From NCBI GenBank assembly GCA_905178155.1, contig CAJINV010000014.1:426012-490011 (forward strand): a DNA stretch of 64,000 nucleotides. Reading direction: 5' to 3'. The DNA is from Amoebophrya sp. A120. Lineage: Eukaryota; Sar; Dinophyceae; Syndiniales; Amoebophryaceae. Under the pieces are notes generated by a model. That model did not search any database and was not told the DNA's origin. It worked only from the letters and a program-made list of their open reading frames with translations. Shown here one piece after another: positions 23,538 through 35,640 of this stretch. A program made the position numbers and the translations under genes. Position 1 is the stretch's first letter; the number at the start of each line of letters is the position of its first letter.

Positions 23538-24837
23538 TCAGGTTTTGCTTGCGCTTGTACCGGTACCGCCTCCACCTGCTGTTGACCAGGGATTGCTGTT
23601 TCTGCTTCCATACACGTCCTCGACGCTCTTTGGGCGCTGTACTACCTGCATCTGTCGCAGTTCACGGAGGAGCTTCGCGTTTTCCTTCTGCAAAGGCTCC
23701 ACGTTCGCCGGAGTTTGCGCCCGCAGCTTGGTTAACTCTTGGAACATGCTGATGTGTGAATCATGGATGTTATCATAACATATGGCAGATCTTATGCCAT
23801 CTTCGTCGCATGAACGTGAAAAAATTAGTGCAAGAATACTATTGATGGTCGGTATTCTAGCATCCGCATTCATAAAACCTATTGCTATCTTAATCTACCT
23901 TTACTTCACAGAGGAACGATAGTTCACTAACATCCTGCGTAACAACAATAAATTTCTACCTTGTCTTCTCCCTTTGCAGGCTACGAATCAGCATCTCCTT
24001 TTTCGCCAGAGTGGACTCGTGTGCCCGCTTTTCGGTCTCGAAGCTATATATTCTCGCCTGCGCTTCCTTCTTGTACTCGCTACCCATCAGAACCTTTTGG
24101 AGAGTAGTTGCAGGTGATGTTGAATTTATTTTCTGCTCAAGTACGAAGTGGTGGCGCGGCCGCTCAGCGAAAATGTTAAATGCCCGAGCCATGTTGATGC
24201 GCAGGGGCATGAGACTGGACTAGTAGTTCTACCCGATGGGAAGAAGGAAAATAATTTTCCTACGCCTGATGCAAGAACTGCAAGTAAAACGAGAACTACA
24301 ACCAACCACACATGAAAGATTGAATAAACAGGACATCAAACAAGCAACTCTAGTACTTTGTGTTCCGCGACTTTCAATTTTCGTGCCAGCGCGTCCCTTT
24401 GGTCTTTGAGCACGGAAAGTTTCGTGTTGCCCAGGTCCTTTTTCGTTCTCAGCCACGCGTTTTCGACGGCATAGTCCTCGGCCTCCATCGCCTTTCGCTC
24501 CAGATCCGTGGTGAGGTTTAGGATGTGCTGCTCCTTCAGATACCGCAGCTCTGGCACGAGCCGCTTCTCGATTGTCTCCTTGGCTTGTCGCGCGTCAAAC
24601 TCCGCTTTGTTTTTCTCCTGTACCAGAATGTCGCTTTGCCGCTTCTGCTGTGTTAGTTGCGTTCGCAGAAATTCGTTGTTGTCGAGCGAGTCTTGGAGCT
24701 GCTGGGAAAGCTGCTGGTAGTATGGAAAGGAAGAGGAGGAAGAACAAAATGATGCAAACAACTGGTCTAGTAATAGGTTTTCTTTTTAGTTTTACATGAG
24801 CGAGGGAACAAGGACGCTGCTGTCTATAATCTTGTAG
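23538..24837 (-). CDS. Coiled-coil protein, 3' part (5' end unresolved)
   Basis: Four exons are proposed: 24837-24796, 24713-24346, 24214-23960 and 23748-23538. Together they give 876 nt, an open frame of 291 codons plus stop. The 24346/24214 intron would be GC-AG and the other two GT-AG. The protein is almost entirely charged heptad-like coiled coil (QLQDSLDNNEFL, EKNKAEFDARQA, FQELTKLRAQ, KENAKLLRELRQ), ending in a Gly/Thr/Ser-rich tail. A cytoskeletal or centrosomal role would be typical of such sequence but is only a guess; I do not recognise the family. Upstream exons must exist, since no ATG starts the first exon shown. It sits directly beside the array edge. Confidence 0.6.
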
Positions 24838-26010
24838 CTGCAAAACACAAACAGAAAACTAGCTAGAGAGTAAGGTGATGCAGCATGTGCATGCTGAGCA
24901 AGGCAGCCGTAGACCACCACAGCACGGTGAGTAACAGTAAGCAGCATGGTATCTACAATTTCTTCGGCGCATCGAGGCGAACAGGGTATCTTTGTCTACC
25001 ACAAACGCAGCACAATTAAAGAGGTAGACCTTCTCCAGCAGCGAGCGACCTTCTAAAAATTTGCAGCACGAGTATAGCGTCGTGAGTAAGCTTATGCTCG
25101 ATGGCGCGCTCGTTTTTACGACAATACGACTACGATACCATGGTGAGTAAGATTATCCAGCATGCTTCTCTTCACCATCATTCTGTCTCTTCTCCTCATC
25201 TGATAAGTTTTCGTCTTCCAGCTGTTTCCACTTGCCGCCAAGAAAAACCGACATCTTTTGATCTTATTTGCAAATGCTTTGTTCGGAGGATGGTTCTGAT
25301 GCTACTCTTTCTTTAATACAATCACCCAAAGAATAAACACGCTTAAGCCTTGTTTTTTCTGCTTTTTTGTAAAGATAAAGGTCGTGATTGCGCGCACACA
25401 CAAAGAGCGACGCATCAAATCTCCTGCTTGTAGTGCTCAAAGGGCAAGCACAGCGGCCATTTTGCAGTATCTCTCTCGACACCCAGCTGACCCAACGAGC
25501 ATGTTTTGACAATGTCTTCCACTCTACTCCGCGAGCTGAGTAAATTGATACCCGGTTTGATGCAACGTGGTTTTTCAGTCGTTGTGTCATATGTCGAGGA
25601 AATCCGTTCGCAGACGACCGCTTTTAAAACCTGACGGAACCACAAAAAGACAAAACACGAAGTTTGCTGCAGACAACACTGCAGGACGAACACATACAAC
25701 ATGAAAGTGTTATCGCGGTCGCGCTTGATTGATAAAGACCGATGCACCTATGAGAAGAACATCATCATTTCAAAATAGAACAATAGAGCAGCTGCAGCTT
25801 TTGCTTTTGCGTGCTGCGCCCGAAACCAGATGAGGTGTGAAGAACTTCTTGGCGCCCTCTGCTACGATATTTCAAAAATGGCATACATATACAGAAGATA
25901 CGAAACAGTACTTACAGTTGGTTGCCTTTCCGGCGGAGCCGTTCAGTTGGAGTGGATCCAAAATCGGGGCCTCGACTCGGCTACTGCCTTTACACAACTC
26001 TTGTTCACGT
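24838..26010. other. Intergenic or unresolved 5' exons
   Basis: It separates the coiled-coil gene from the next gene upstream. It may contain the missing 5' exons of the coiled-coil gene, but no frame with clear coding character was found. A 109-codon minus frame at 25264-25590 looks random in composition. No RNA gene was recognised. Confidence 0.5.
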
Positions 26011-28509
26011 TCACAAAAGGTCGTAGCGGGCAAGAATGTCGATCGGCATGGGACGAGTAGCCCGGGCTCTGTCTGTCTCGTTGTGAGGATTCTTGTCGAC
26101 GTGTTTCACGTTGTTCCTTCGCAGCTGGTGCCAGTCCGTCCTCTGTCCCCGCGGGGGTCCTCGTGGTCCACCTTCCGGTCCAAACTCGGCCAAAAGCTGC
26201 TGTCGCGACCACAAGGCGTAAAAAATCATACTCAGGCCGAGAAGAAACAGAAAAAGGCAGAAGCGGCTCATGGAAAAGCAGCTTCTTGTGCCGGTTGTTC
26301 TCCAGCCTGATGATCGCGGTCCTACTTCTATCGGGGAAATAAATCCTTGTCCTCCACAGCTGGTGCTTTCCAACATCTCGGCAAGATTCGCTGGGGTTGT
26401 AACTCCTGCTGTCGCAGCTACCTCGTCGTGCTCGTGCGCAGTAAAAACGTCCATCTGGTGCAGCTGCTCCAGGGTAGTTTTACTAGGTGTGGATGGTGAC
26501 CTCCACACAGCGTCATCTTGTGCTAGCAGCTGGTGGTCTTGTTGCTTGTTGAACTTCACTGCTTCCACCTCCACGCTCGTCTTAATCGTCGGGGAAAGAG
26601 CAAAGTCGTGATGCAGTTCGCTTTCCTCTGTAGAAGTCCGATCAAGATTTAGATTTTTTCCTTCACCAAGTGATAGAGGGTTTTTTTCTTCACGGCCATG
26701 ACTCTCCATCATCGCCCGCGCCCTCTGCAGCTCTCCGGCCTCGTCTTCTGCTTCTTCTGCAACGCTGACCCTGAAGGAGCTTTTTTCATCGATTATTGCG
26801 TCATGGATTTTTCCCTGTGGCGAACTGCAAGAGCCGCGTTGCGATCCACAATCATCTAAATTTTCCATGCGCAGGTCCAGCACCTCTCCGGCCAGCAGCA
26901 TCTTTTTTACCTGCTCTGTTACGAGCTGCTGGAGGTGTGCTTCATCGAGCGAAGGCGGTTGAAAGTTGTCTGATATGCACGAAGTCTTACGCGGCAAACA
27001 ACCTGGTGTGTTCTCTACTGCTCCATCGTGCTGCTGTAGTTGAGCCTGCTGTTGATGGTGTTCCGGAAAAAACAGCACCCGCGGAGTCGGTTTTGGATAA
27101 AACTCATTCTCGCTTTTATTTTCGCGATGCCTTAGTAAGACACTGCTTCTTGTTGACGCATCCAGCAGGGTAGTGGTCTCACCGACTGCCGCCGCTTTGT
27201 CTTTCGAATCAGTCGCAGCAGTGGTCCCGGTGAAAATCGCAGAACTGGTAAGCGGTCTCAAGTATGATTTATTTCCGTCGCAGTGCATCAATGAAGCTGG
27301 AGCTGCCCCCTCTTGCTCACCTACGACAGAATAGCGGCAACTCGCCCCTGAAATGTCAAAATCAACAACTGGATCATCACTAGAGCTACTACCCGCAGCT
27401 TTTGGACTTGGAGTGGACGTAATCACCACCTGGCCCGACTGGTTCAGGGACTGGATAATCTTCGGCAAAAGCTTTTCGATTAAAGCCACGTGCTGCTGAT
27501 TTGCGGCTTCCGCAGTTATTGCAGCTGTTCCGGTTCTACTTTCGGTTTCGTTATTCTTAGTGAGGGAAGTAGACGATGATGTTGTGGTCGTACAGCGAGC
27601 AGTTGTTTCCACAAACGGAGAAGTTTCGTGCCTTTTGTCCACAAGGCGCGGTGTGATGAAGGAGTTTGGTGGAAGGTTCAACATTTTTCCGGCGCAAAGT
27701 GTGGAAGAAGGCGGTAATTTTGTCGCGCCGACACTGTTCCTTGGAAAGGATGTGGAATGAGGAACCCCACCGTGGTTCTGATGCTGCTTTATCAGCCCAG
27801 GAGTCTGTTGAGAGTCCTGCTCGCTGCAGTCGTTGATATCACAACTACCCGCTGACGAAAAGAAGATACCGGTACTTTTGGAATCGGACGAGGAATAAAC
27901 TTCATCTTCGTAAAACACGACCGCACGAGCAGCCCCCGGGTGCTGCTGCACCTCCAATTCGTGCAGCTCAGACATACTCGGCTGCAACTCTCCTACGGCG
28001 GGAATTTGGGGCATCAGCATAGAAGAGTGGTCCAGCATCTGGGTAGACTCGTTCGCATCGGAGGTCACGTCCATTTGAGAAGTGCTTGTATCATTTTGGG
28101 GCACTTGCGAGATGAACTGCTCGTCCGTGCAGCTAGAGGACGAGACCGCGATCGTTTTCATCACGTCCGCCTCCTCTTCTTCCTGAAATAAAGCACCACT
28201 GTTGCAGCTTTCCATACTCGGAGATGACGCAATTTTTCCAAAAGTGCAGGCATTGCGCGTCCTCGACTGCATCTCGATCGGATTTTTGCTATCATCACTT
28301 GATGATTTTCCAACACTGCGGCCGGCAACACGTTTTTCGTCATGTGGGTGGCTCGGCAGCATCTTCGTCGCCGGTCTTTCGTCCCCATGTGAAGCACTTG
28401 TCGGAAGCTGCAACGCGGCCGAGCTACTCCAGTGAAGCAGCATGGCAGCGTCGACGCTTCCTTCTTCTCTTTGGTGTTCCAACTGAGAAGATGACGTGGG
28501 GCTACACAT
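26011..28509 (-). CDS. Disordered protein with one C-terminal membrane segment
   Basis: Single open frame of 832 codons from the first ATG at 28509 (MCSPTSSSQ); the frame stays open to 28635 without another ATG, so a short upstream exon is possible. Most of the protein is Ser/Gln/Thr/Glu-rich and low in structure. One hydrophobic helix of about 22 residues lies near residues 741-765 (FCLFLFLLGLSMIFYALW), followed by a basic, Arg/Pro-rich tail of about 65 residues. This suggests a single-pass membrane protein with a large disordered domain on one side. No enzymatic motif is visible and I do not recognise the family. Confidence 0.7.
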   Translation of the reverse strand: MCSPTSSSQLEHQREEGSVDAAMLLHWSSSAALQLPTSASHGDERPATKMLPSHPHDEKRVAGRSVGKSSSDDSKNPIEMQSRTRNACTFGKIASSPSMESCNSGALFQEEEEADVMKTIAVSSSSCTDEQFISQVPQNDTSTSQMDVTSDANESTQMLDHSSMLMPQIPAVGELQPSMSELHELEVQQHPGAARAVVFYEDEVYSSSDSKSTGIFFSSAGSCDINDCSEQDSQQTPGLIKQHQNHGGVPHSTSFPRNSVGATKLPPSSTLCAGKMLNLPPNSFITPRLVDKRHETSPFVETTARCTTTTSSSTSLTKNNETESRTGTAAITAEAANQQHVALIEKLLPKIIQSLNQSGQVVITSTPSPKAAGSSSSDDPVVDFDISGASCRYSVVGEQEGAAPASLMHCDGNKSYLRPLTSSAIFTGTTAATDSKDKAAAVGETTTLLDASTRSSVLLRHRENKSENEFYPKPTPRVLFFPEHHQQQAQLQQHDGAVENTPGCLPRKTSCISDNFQPPSLDEAHLQQLVTEQVKKMLLAGEVLDLRMENLDDCGSQRGSCSSPQGKIHDAIIDEKSSFRVSVAEEAEDEAGELQRARAMMESHGREEKNPLSLGEGKNLNLDRTSTEESELHHDFALSPTIKTSVEVEAVKFNKQQDHQLLAQDDAVWRSPSTPSKTTLEQLHQMDVFTAHEHDEVAATAGVTTPANLAEMLESTSCGGQGFISPIEVGPRSSGWRTTGTRSCFSMSRFCLFLFLLGLSMIFYALWSRQQLLAEFGPEGGPRGPPRGQRTDWHQLRRNNVKHVDKNPHNETDRARATRPMPIDILARYDLL

Positions 28510-28904
28510 CACACGCAGAGAATTTAGTTCGCCAGCAGTTCTTCCCTCAGCTGACTGGTCAGGGCGGTGCGCGTGCGTCCCCGCTGGGGGGCTTTGAGTT
28601 TGACCAGTATGATTCCCATTAATGTCCTCGTCCAAAGCCGCGGCACTACTTGATTTGTGCTTGTTGTTGGAAACAACGGTACTACTATGGCGGCGTCAAC
28701 AATCTCACCACTATAGTATATCAAAAAAAAATTCATATCGTATTTATGTAGCACCTATTTTGAGCTACCACTTTAAAATAGATATGCAATAGTAGCGACT
28801 TTGAGCTAGCTGCCTTGAGCTAGCTAATTCTTCCTCCTCTTTACCAACGCGCAAGCCTCAAAAAGCGCGCTTTTTCTGCTATCCTTCCAAATTTAGCACC
28901 GCTG
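28510..28904. other. Short intergenic region with palindromes
   Basis: It holds a 59-bp inverted copy of the 3' coding end of the next gene (28685-28743) and a perfect 16-bp palindrome (AAAAAGCGCGCTTTTT at 28861-28876). No gene is seen. Confidence 0.7.
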
Positions 28905-29133
28905 CTAGTGAGCTTCGAGCCTAGTTTTTTTCGATAACGTGCTCACTTTTTGGAGGACGTCCCCCGAGGTCGTCAATCTCAGTTCAAAAAGTGCTCGCTT
29001 GAGCACAACAAATCCTGGCCATTTTGGAGAACCGTGGGAAAACGTGGCGCGCCAAGAGATGAATGATGAAGTAGAAACGATATAATTTTTTTTTTGATAT
29101 ACTATGGTGGTGAGATTGTTGACGCCGCCATAA
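28685..29133. repeat. 59-bp inverted repeat spanning a gene 3' end
   Basis: Positions 28685-28743 on the plus strand match 29133-29077 on the minus strand almost perfectly (both read TATGGCGGCGTCAACAATCT at the start). The inner arm is coding in the gene at 28905-32233 (Tyr-Gly-Gly-Val-Asn-Asn-Leu). The arms are separated by about 330 bp, so transcripts across the 3' end could form a long hairpin. Confidence 0.88.
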
Positions 29134-32100
29134 CTACTGCTCTTTCCGAGAACGTTATACCCCGAGGCCGTTTTCAAGGTGGAAGTCGAAGTCTGCGAGT
29201 AGGAGGTTCGCGGTTCTCGCAGTGGCACTCTGGTGTTGTTGTAAAACGCATAGTTCGACGACGCCGTACAGTGCAGCTCGTGCTGCTGCTCTTGTTGCAA
29301 GCCTGCACAACTGCTGCCCATCAGTAAGTCATCCTGATTTATTCCTGTGACACAATTACCACTCTGCTGTTGAAGCTGATCCTCCAAAAAATGCCCCGGA
29401 CGCTGCAGCAGCGGTTGCGTGCGCGCTTCTTGTTGCTCGCTGTATGACACAACATAATGACCACCACCCGACGGAAGTAGACCTTGAGACTGCCGCTCCA
29501 TTCTCAGCATCATGTCCGTGTCGTGCGAGGGACAGGATGAACGCTGATCAAGAAAAAGAACCCCGGGATCATCATGATGATGACCCTGAATAAAATGCGC
29601 ACCACGGGGAGAACTGCCACCAGCAGAGGACTGGGTTGCCGCCAAAGCAGTAGATAGCGCTTGTTGATGCAGCAACTGCATTCGTGGTACTAGCGCTTGT
29701 TGCTTCATCTCCATAGCAACTTGATGCTGGTGGTTCAAGTGCATCAGGTTGCTGGCTTGTTCCTTTTGCACCATATTATCCCGCACCACAGCCCCCGGAC
29801 AGCACGACGCGAGGGCCATACTATTTCGCAGGGTCTTAATTTCCTCTTCCAATAAATGAACCTTTGTGTTCATTTTTTCCTCCTGTAGCTTTTTTTCAAC
29901 CGCTTTCTCCACATAAAACTGGTTCAGAAGATACGAATGCTGGTGGTCTTCTTGCTGGCCTGTCGTGTTCCTCCTGTGCGGAAGTAGATGAAGATTCTGG
30001 TCGTGCGACAGTCGTTGTTGAGGAGAGTTGCTGTTGTACTTGTTCCCTGTCCGAGAAGATTGGTGCTCTGCTTGACGCCGCGGTCCACGGACTTCATGTG
30101 CTGTCCCTTGTCGATGCTGGTGATCCAGCAGCAACACCTCTTGCACTTCATCCGGTGCTGGTCGCGCTTTGGGGTGAAGAGAGGTGGTGGACGAGACAGC
30201 TGTACAAGCAGAAAGCGACAACCGTGAGGACGCTTCTTCGCGTTGGTGCAACTGCCTCGGTGATCGGCAGGTTCGATCTGGTTCCACCTCGGAATAAGAC
30301 GATTTTTCGAACACTGTCGCAGCAGTAGTTCCTCCTCTTTCTGGTCCATCGGGCGAAGATATTAGCGGTTCGTTTAGTCTTGGCTTTCGCTTCCTGCTAT
30401 GATCCGTTTCCAAACCGCGAACAGACCCAGGTCCGCGATGCGAAGACACAAAGACATGACCATCTTCCCTCTGGACGACGCCATTGCCTTCTCGCCGGAG
30501 CAGTCGTCGCTTCTCGTACTCCTGCTGCGTCTCGTCCCTATTGCTACTGCATCCTAGAGAGGACCTAGACATCAAAATGGCCGACGAAGAGTTGTTCTTT
30601 TGCTTTTGCATATTATTTACGATCGCACTTCCAGCACCAAGCTCTTCGTCCTCTTCCAGATCCAACAGTGACGTTCTGGAGTTCACCACACGCAACACGA
30701 CTGGCGCTTTCATGTCATCAACCTTTGCGACTGTTCCTGTAGCGAGAATCGGATTCATTTTACTGCCGGTGGATGTAGTTCCCTGCTGGAAGGTCTGGGA
30801 TTGTTCTTGCGAAGCTCCCGTACCTGAATGCGAAGATGAAAAGTCCCTTTCTACTGCTCCCGCGTGCGGGTGCAGATCATGGCGGTCGTACACACGAACA
30901 ACAGCAGAGGGGGTTTCTGCATAGTGATCTTCGTGAGCCGCTTTTAGTTTTACCCCGCCCTCGTGATCTTGCGGCGATTGTTGTCCTTCTAGCTGCCGCC
31001 CCTTCCTCGGCACGACCGATAGAATCACGTTCTTGCAGTCTTCGTGGTTTTCTTGTCCTGGTCTGTTCTCGAACTCCTGTGGCGTCGGCACGACGCGAAG
31101 CTGACACTGACTCGTCCCCGTACTGCTTGCAGCTCGCCGAAAATTGAAATTGGTATCAGTCCTGCTCGGTGTTTTTGCTTCTCCTACTCCAAAAGAGAGT
31201 GGCGTGGTGACCACGCCACTCTTCGGAGAAGATATTGCGAGTGCGGGATCGTCCTGTTGTACCAACCCGCGGTTCATCGGTGATGAGACTAGCTCGTTGC
31301 AACTTGCGGAAGAGACTGAAGTTGAGGACAAGTTTGTGGTGTCCGAGGGCTTAACAGCTGGTCCAGCAGCACCCATCTTGCCCAACCCACCTTGTTGCTG
31401 CTGCGGCGCTGTCGGCCGGCGGATCCGGGATCTTTTCCGCAGTTCCTCCTCCTCCCGGGCCTCGCGCCACTTTTCCTGCGCCAGCTCCTGGTTGCGCTTG
31501 CGCTGCTCCTCCTGAAGTCGCCGCTTCTCCGCGTGTTTGTTGAAGTAGGTCGCTTTGGAGGTAGTTTTCTCGCTGGACGTGTTCGGAAACGGAATGCTCC
31601 ACGCGGCCGGTTTGGAGCTGCCTGATGAAAGGTCGTTGCTCTTTATTTCGTCGCTCTTATTTTCAACAAGATCACCCGTTCTCTTGTGCCCTGGTTGATA
31701 ATGTTTACCTTGTTGCCCCGACGTACCTACATCAAGAACGGTTCCACCCTTCGGGCAGCCCGGCCCGGTTTTCATTTTGCTGTTGGTGGCCACGTTCGAA
31801 GTATCCTGGTCCGCCTTCATATTTCGGGGTAACGTTGAAGATGCGTTCTGCTCCCAACTTGCTTTAGTGCCACCAGCACCTCCGCGTGGAAAAAAATTTT
31901 GGTTGAACTCCGTACTCAGTCGCAGATTCGCCTGCTCTTCCTCCAATCGGTCTTTTTTGTCTTGTAACCGCTTCTGCTCCCGCTCCCGGATCTGCTGTCG
32001 GATATGCAATACAGATTTACTGCACGTGCACACGTACAAAATGCATCACACTAATGTTCAGAAACTCAAGTCATGCAGTCAAGTGTCATGCTCAGTAGGC

Positions 32101-32233
32101 TTGCAGAAACATCGTTTTGTTGTGCGGAAGCGCAAATTGCATGCTGTGTACGAAAACAAATCTACTGTTGATATCGGAGTTCCTCGCCGTAGGCGAGCCG
32201 GGACCGCGGTGGACTACGGTCGATCAGGGACAT
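28905..32233 (-). CDS. Coiled-coil, Gln-rich protein with YGEELRQQI motif
   Basis: Exon 1 is 32233-32174, just 20 codons, and exon 2 is 31997-28905; an introner with a perfect 5-bp target duplication separates them. Joined, the frame is 1050 codons plus stop. The junction builds AYGEELRQQIREREQKRLQ, the start of a highly charged helix (about residues 14-50). A second charged helix lies at about residues 180-230 (EKRRLQEEQRKRNQELAQEK). The rest is Ser/Gln/His-rich. YGxxLxxQI motifs followed by charged helices are, from memory, common in centrosomal and ciliary coiled-coil proteins, so a cytoskeletal role is plausible but unproven. The last ~20 codons before the stop overlap an inverted repeat, so the true C-terminus may differ. 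Confidence 0.75.
32003..32173 (-). mobile_element. Introner, TSD TCCGA
   Basis: Starts TATCAACAGTAGATTTG and ends CAGTAAATCTGTATTGCATA, imperfect inverted ends. Perfect flanking repeats TCCGA lie at 32174-32178 and 31998-32002. Removal joins Glu-Leu-Arg to Gln-Gln-Ile in frame and supplies the only ATG for the gene. Confidence 0.9.
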
Positions 32234-32795
32234 TGCTTTTGATGTTGAAGCGAACGTGGAGTAAATTACTTTGTTCAACAGTAAATAAATATGATGTACA
32301 AAAAGCAAAACGATTCTTTTTGACAAATTGAACGAAAGAAGATAACCTCGCTTGCCTGCTGTTTTTGTTGTGGTTTTCCCAGTAGCATCAATAACTTGGC
32401 GGAAGCAAAAAAATATCATGCCGGCTGAGACGGCAAAAACGTGTTTCGACTTGTTCCGATGCAATGCAACAATAACTAATACAACTCGTCATCAGCTGGT
32501 TACTTGTTTCTAACTTGTTCGTGACACCTCGCACGCAGCTGGCAGCACACACGGCATTTCGTCGTGCTGCCACTGTTTTTGATCTTTTATCAACAATTGT
32601 AGCGGCAGTAAATGAATCTTCAGTAAAGATATGCGTTACTCATTGCAAAAGTCCAGTGCGCCAATGATATTCAAAAGCAAAATCTTTGAAGAGTATCACG
32701 ATGAAGAAAAAATACTTTTCTTTATACTTCGAACATTACCAAAAAGATAATCTTGAAAGCAAAAAAACACATATTTGCGTGACGGCTACAAAAGG
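32234..32795. other. Intergenic region
   Basis: 5' flank of the preceding minus-strand gene, up to the satellite element. I see no gene, RNA or clear repeat in it. Confidence 0.6.
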
Positions 32796-32999
32796 TAGAC
32801 CTTAAACATGTGCGGCTGTGAGCCTGGTGTCTCATGTCTCATGTCTTGGAGCCGTGTCATGACATGAGGACACGAACATGGACATGACACGGCCGTTTTC
32901 ATGTCCATGTCTTCATGTCCCGACATCCCAAACCAGGACATGAGACATGAGACATGAGACATGAGACATGGCCAATGTTCATGCTCATGTCCCATGTCC

Positions 33000-34640
33000 G
33001 CGACACGAGACATGAGACATGGCCATCCGCGGCCGACTCTGGTCCAGACCGGAAGACATGAGACATGGGACATGGCGTTCTCATGTCTCATGTCTCGTGT
33101 CCCAAGACATGAGACATGAGACATGGCCATCCGCGGCTGACTCTGGTCCAGACCGGAAGACATGAGACATGAGACATGGGACATGGCGTTCTCATGTCTC
33201 ATGTCCCAAGACATGAGACATGAGACATGGCCATCCGCGGCCGACTCTGGTCCAGACCGGAAGACATGAGACATGAGACATGGGACATGGCGTTCTCATG
33301 TCTCATGTCTCGTGTCCCAAGACATGAGACATGAGACATGGCCATCCGCGGCCGACTCTGGTCCAGACCGGAAGACATGAGACATGAGACATGGGACATG
33401 GCGTTCTCATGTCTCATGTCTCGTGTCCCAAGACATGAGACATGAGACATGGCCATCCGCGGCCGACTCTGGTCCAGACCGGAAGACATGAGACATGGGA
33501 CATGGCGTTCTCATGTCTCATGTCTCGTGTCCCAAGACATGAGACATGAGACATGGCCATCCGCGGCCGACTCTGGTCCAGACCGGAAGACATGAGACAT
33601 GAGACATGGGACATGGCGTTCTCATGTCTCATGTCTCGTGTCCCAAGACATGAGACATGAGACATGGCCATCCGCGGCCGACTCTGGTCCAGACCGGAAG
33701 ACATGAGACATGAGACATGGGACATGGCGTTCTCATGTCTCATGTCTCGTGTCCCAAGACATGAGACATGAGACATGGCCATCCGCGGCCGACTCTGGTC
33801 CAGACCGGAAGACATGAGACATGGGACACGGCGTTCTCATGTCTCATGTCTCGTGTCCCAAGACATGAGACATGAGACATGGCCATCCGCGGCCGACTCT
33901 GGTCCAGACCGGAAGACATGAGACATGAGACATGGGACATGGCGTTCTCATGTCTCATGTCTTGTGTCCCAAGACATGAGACATGAGACATGGCCATCCG
34001 CGGCCGACTCTGGTCCAGACCGGAAGACATGAGACATGGGACACGGCGTTCTCATGTCTCATGTCTCGTGTCCCAAGACATGAGACATGAGACATGGCCA
34101 TCCGCGGCCGACTCTGGTCCAGACCGGAAGACATGAGACATGAGACACGGGACATGGCGTTCTCATGTCTCATGTCTTGTGTCTCGTGTCCCAAGACATG
34201 AGACATGGGACATGGCCATCCGCGGCCGACTCTGGCTAAGGCCGGAAGACATGAGACATGAGACATGGGACATGGCGTCCCCATGTCTCATGTCTCGTGT
34301 CCCAAGACACAAGACATGAGACATGCGACATGAGACATGACCGCCCGCGGCCGACTCTGGTCCAGGCCGGAAGACATGAGACATGAGACATGGGACATGA
34401 TGTTCTCGCGTCTCATGTCTCGTGTCTCAAGACACAAGACATGAGACATGGGCATCCGCGGCTGACTCTGGTCCAGGCCGGAAGACATGAGACATGGGAC
34501 ATGGTGTTCCTATGTCGCATGTCTTGTGTCTCGTGTCCCAAGACATGAGACATGGGACACGACCGCCCGCGGCCGACTCTGGTTCAGGCCGGAAGACATG
34601 AGACATGGGACATGGCGTTCCCATGTTTCGTCCTGGGATG
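33000..34640. repeat. CATG-rich minisatellite, ~105-115 bp unit
   Basis: About 14 tandem units each hold GGCCATCCGCGGCCGACTCT, then TCCAGACCGG, surrounded by runs of ACATGAG. Units in the middle are nearly identical; those on the right side are more diverged. Each unit is itself partly self-complementary (ACATGAGAC against GTCTCATGT). Confidence 0.95.
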
Positions 34641-34734
34641 TCGGGAATGGGACACCCATTTCACCAACCAACCCAACCAAACCTCAACCAACCCACGCGA
34701 AGTGTCGCCACCAGACCATCCGGCCGCGAGCGAC

Positions 34735-35640
34735 CGATGCTGCCCCAAGCTGCAGCTGGCTCCTCTGGCCGCCCCTGACCAGACGACTCGTGCCGCTGCT
34801 GGCCCGAGCCGCCTCTGGCTCGTCTGGCCGCCCCTGACTCGGAGGCCGCCGCTAGCCCGAGGGCCTCGCGCCGCCGCTGACCCGAGCCGCCGCTGGCTCG
34901 TCTGGCCGCCCCTGACCCGACGGCTCGTGCCGCCGCTGGCCCGAGCCGCTGGCGCATCGTGGGCCGCCGCTGGCTCGTCTGACCGCCCCTGACTCGGAGG
35001 CCGCCGCCAGCCCGAGGGCCTCGTGCCGCCGCTGACCCGAGCCGCCGCTGGCTCGTCTGGCCGCCCCTGACCCGACGGCCCGTGCCGCCGCTGGCCCGAG
35101 CCGCTGGCGCATCGTGGGCCGCCGCTGGCTCGTCTGACCGCCCCTGACTCGGAGGCCGCCGCCAACCCGAGGGCCTCGTGCCGCCGCTGACCCGAGCCGC
35201 CGCTGGCTCGTCTGGCCGCCCCTGACCCGACGGCTCGTGCCGCCGCTGGCCCGAGCCGCTGGCGCATCGTGGGCCGCCGCTGGCTCGTCTGACCGCCCCT
35301 GACTCGGAGGCCGCCGCTAACCCGAGGGCCTCGTGCCGCCGCTGACGGAACCGAGCCGCCGCTGGCTCGTCTGGCCGCCCCTGGCCCGACGGCTCGTGCC
35401 GCCGCTGGCCTGAGCCGCTGGCGCATCGTGGGCCGCCGCTGGCTCGTCTGTCTGACCGCCCCTGACTCGGAAGCCGCCGCTAGACCGAGGGGGGGCCTCG
35501 TGCCGCCGCTGACCCGAGCCGCCACTGGCTCGTCTCATGTCTCATGTCTGCGCTGACCGCGTGCCGCCGCTGACCCGAGCCGAGGGCCTCGTGCCGCCGC
35601 TGACGCGTGCCGCCGCTGACCCGAGCCGCCACTGGCCCGT
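34735..35640. repeat. GC-rich satellite, ~155 bp unit
   Basis: At least four units; the marker GCGCATCGTGGGCCGCCGCT recurs near 34951, 35106, 35261 and 35420. It is made of short GCCGCCGCTG and CGTCTGGCCGCCCC modules. It separates the two CATG-rich blocks. Confidence 0.95.

Noticed and set aside
25264-25747. Overlapping minus-strand frames of about 110 codons
   Set aside because: Random-looking composition, no splice context that links them to neighbours, no similarity to anything recognised.
32786-34624. Minus-strand frames encoding MSHVSCL-type repeats
   Set aside because: They simply follow the CATG satellite and start and stop at random points in it.
33000-34640. CRISPR-like appearance of regularly spaced repeats
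   Set aside because: The 'spacers' are themselves identical in every unit, units are ~110 bp, and the context is eukaryotic with no cas genes.
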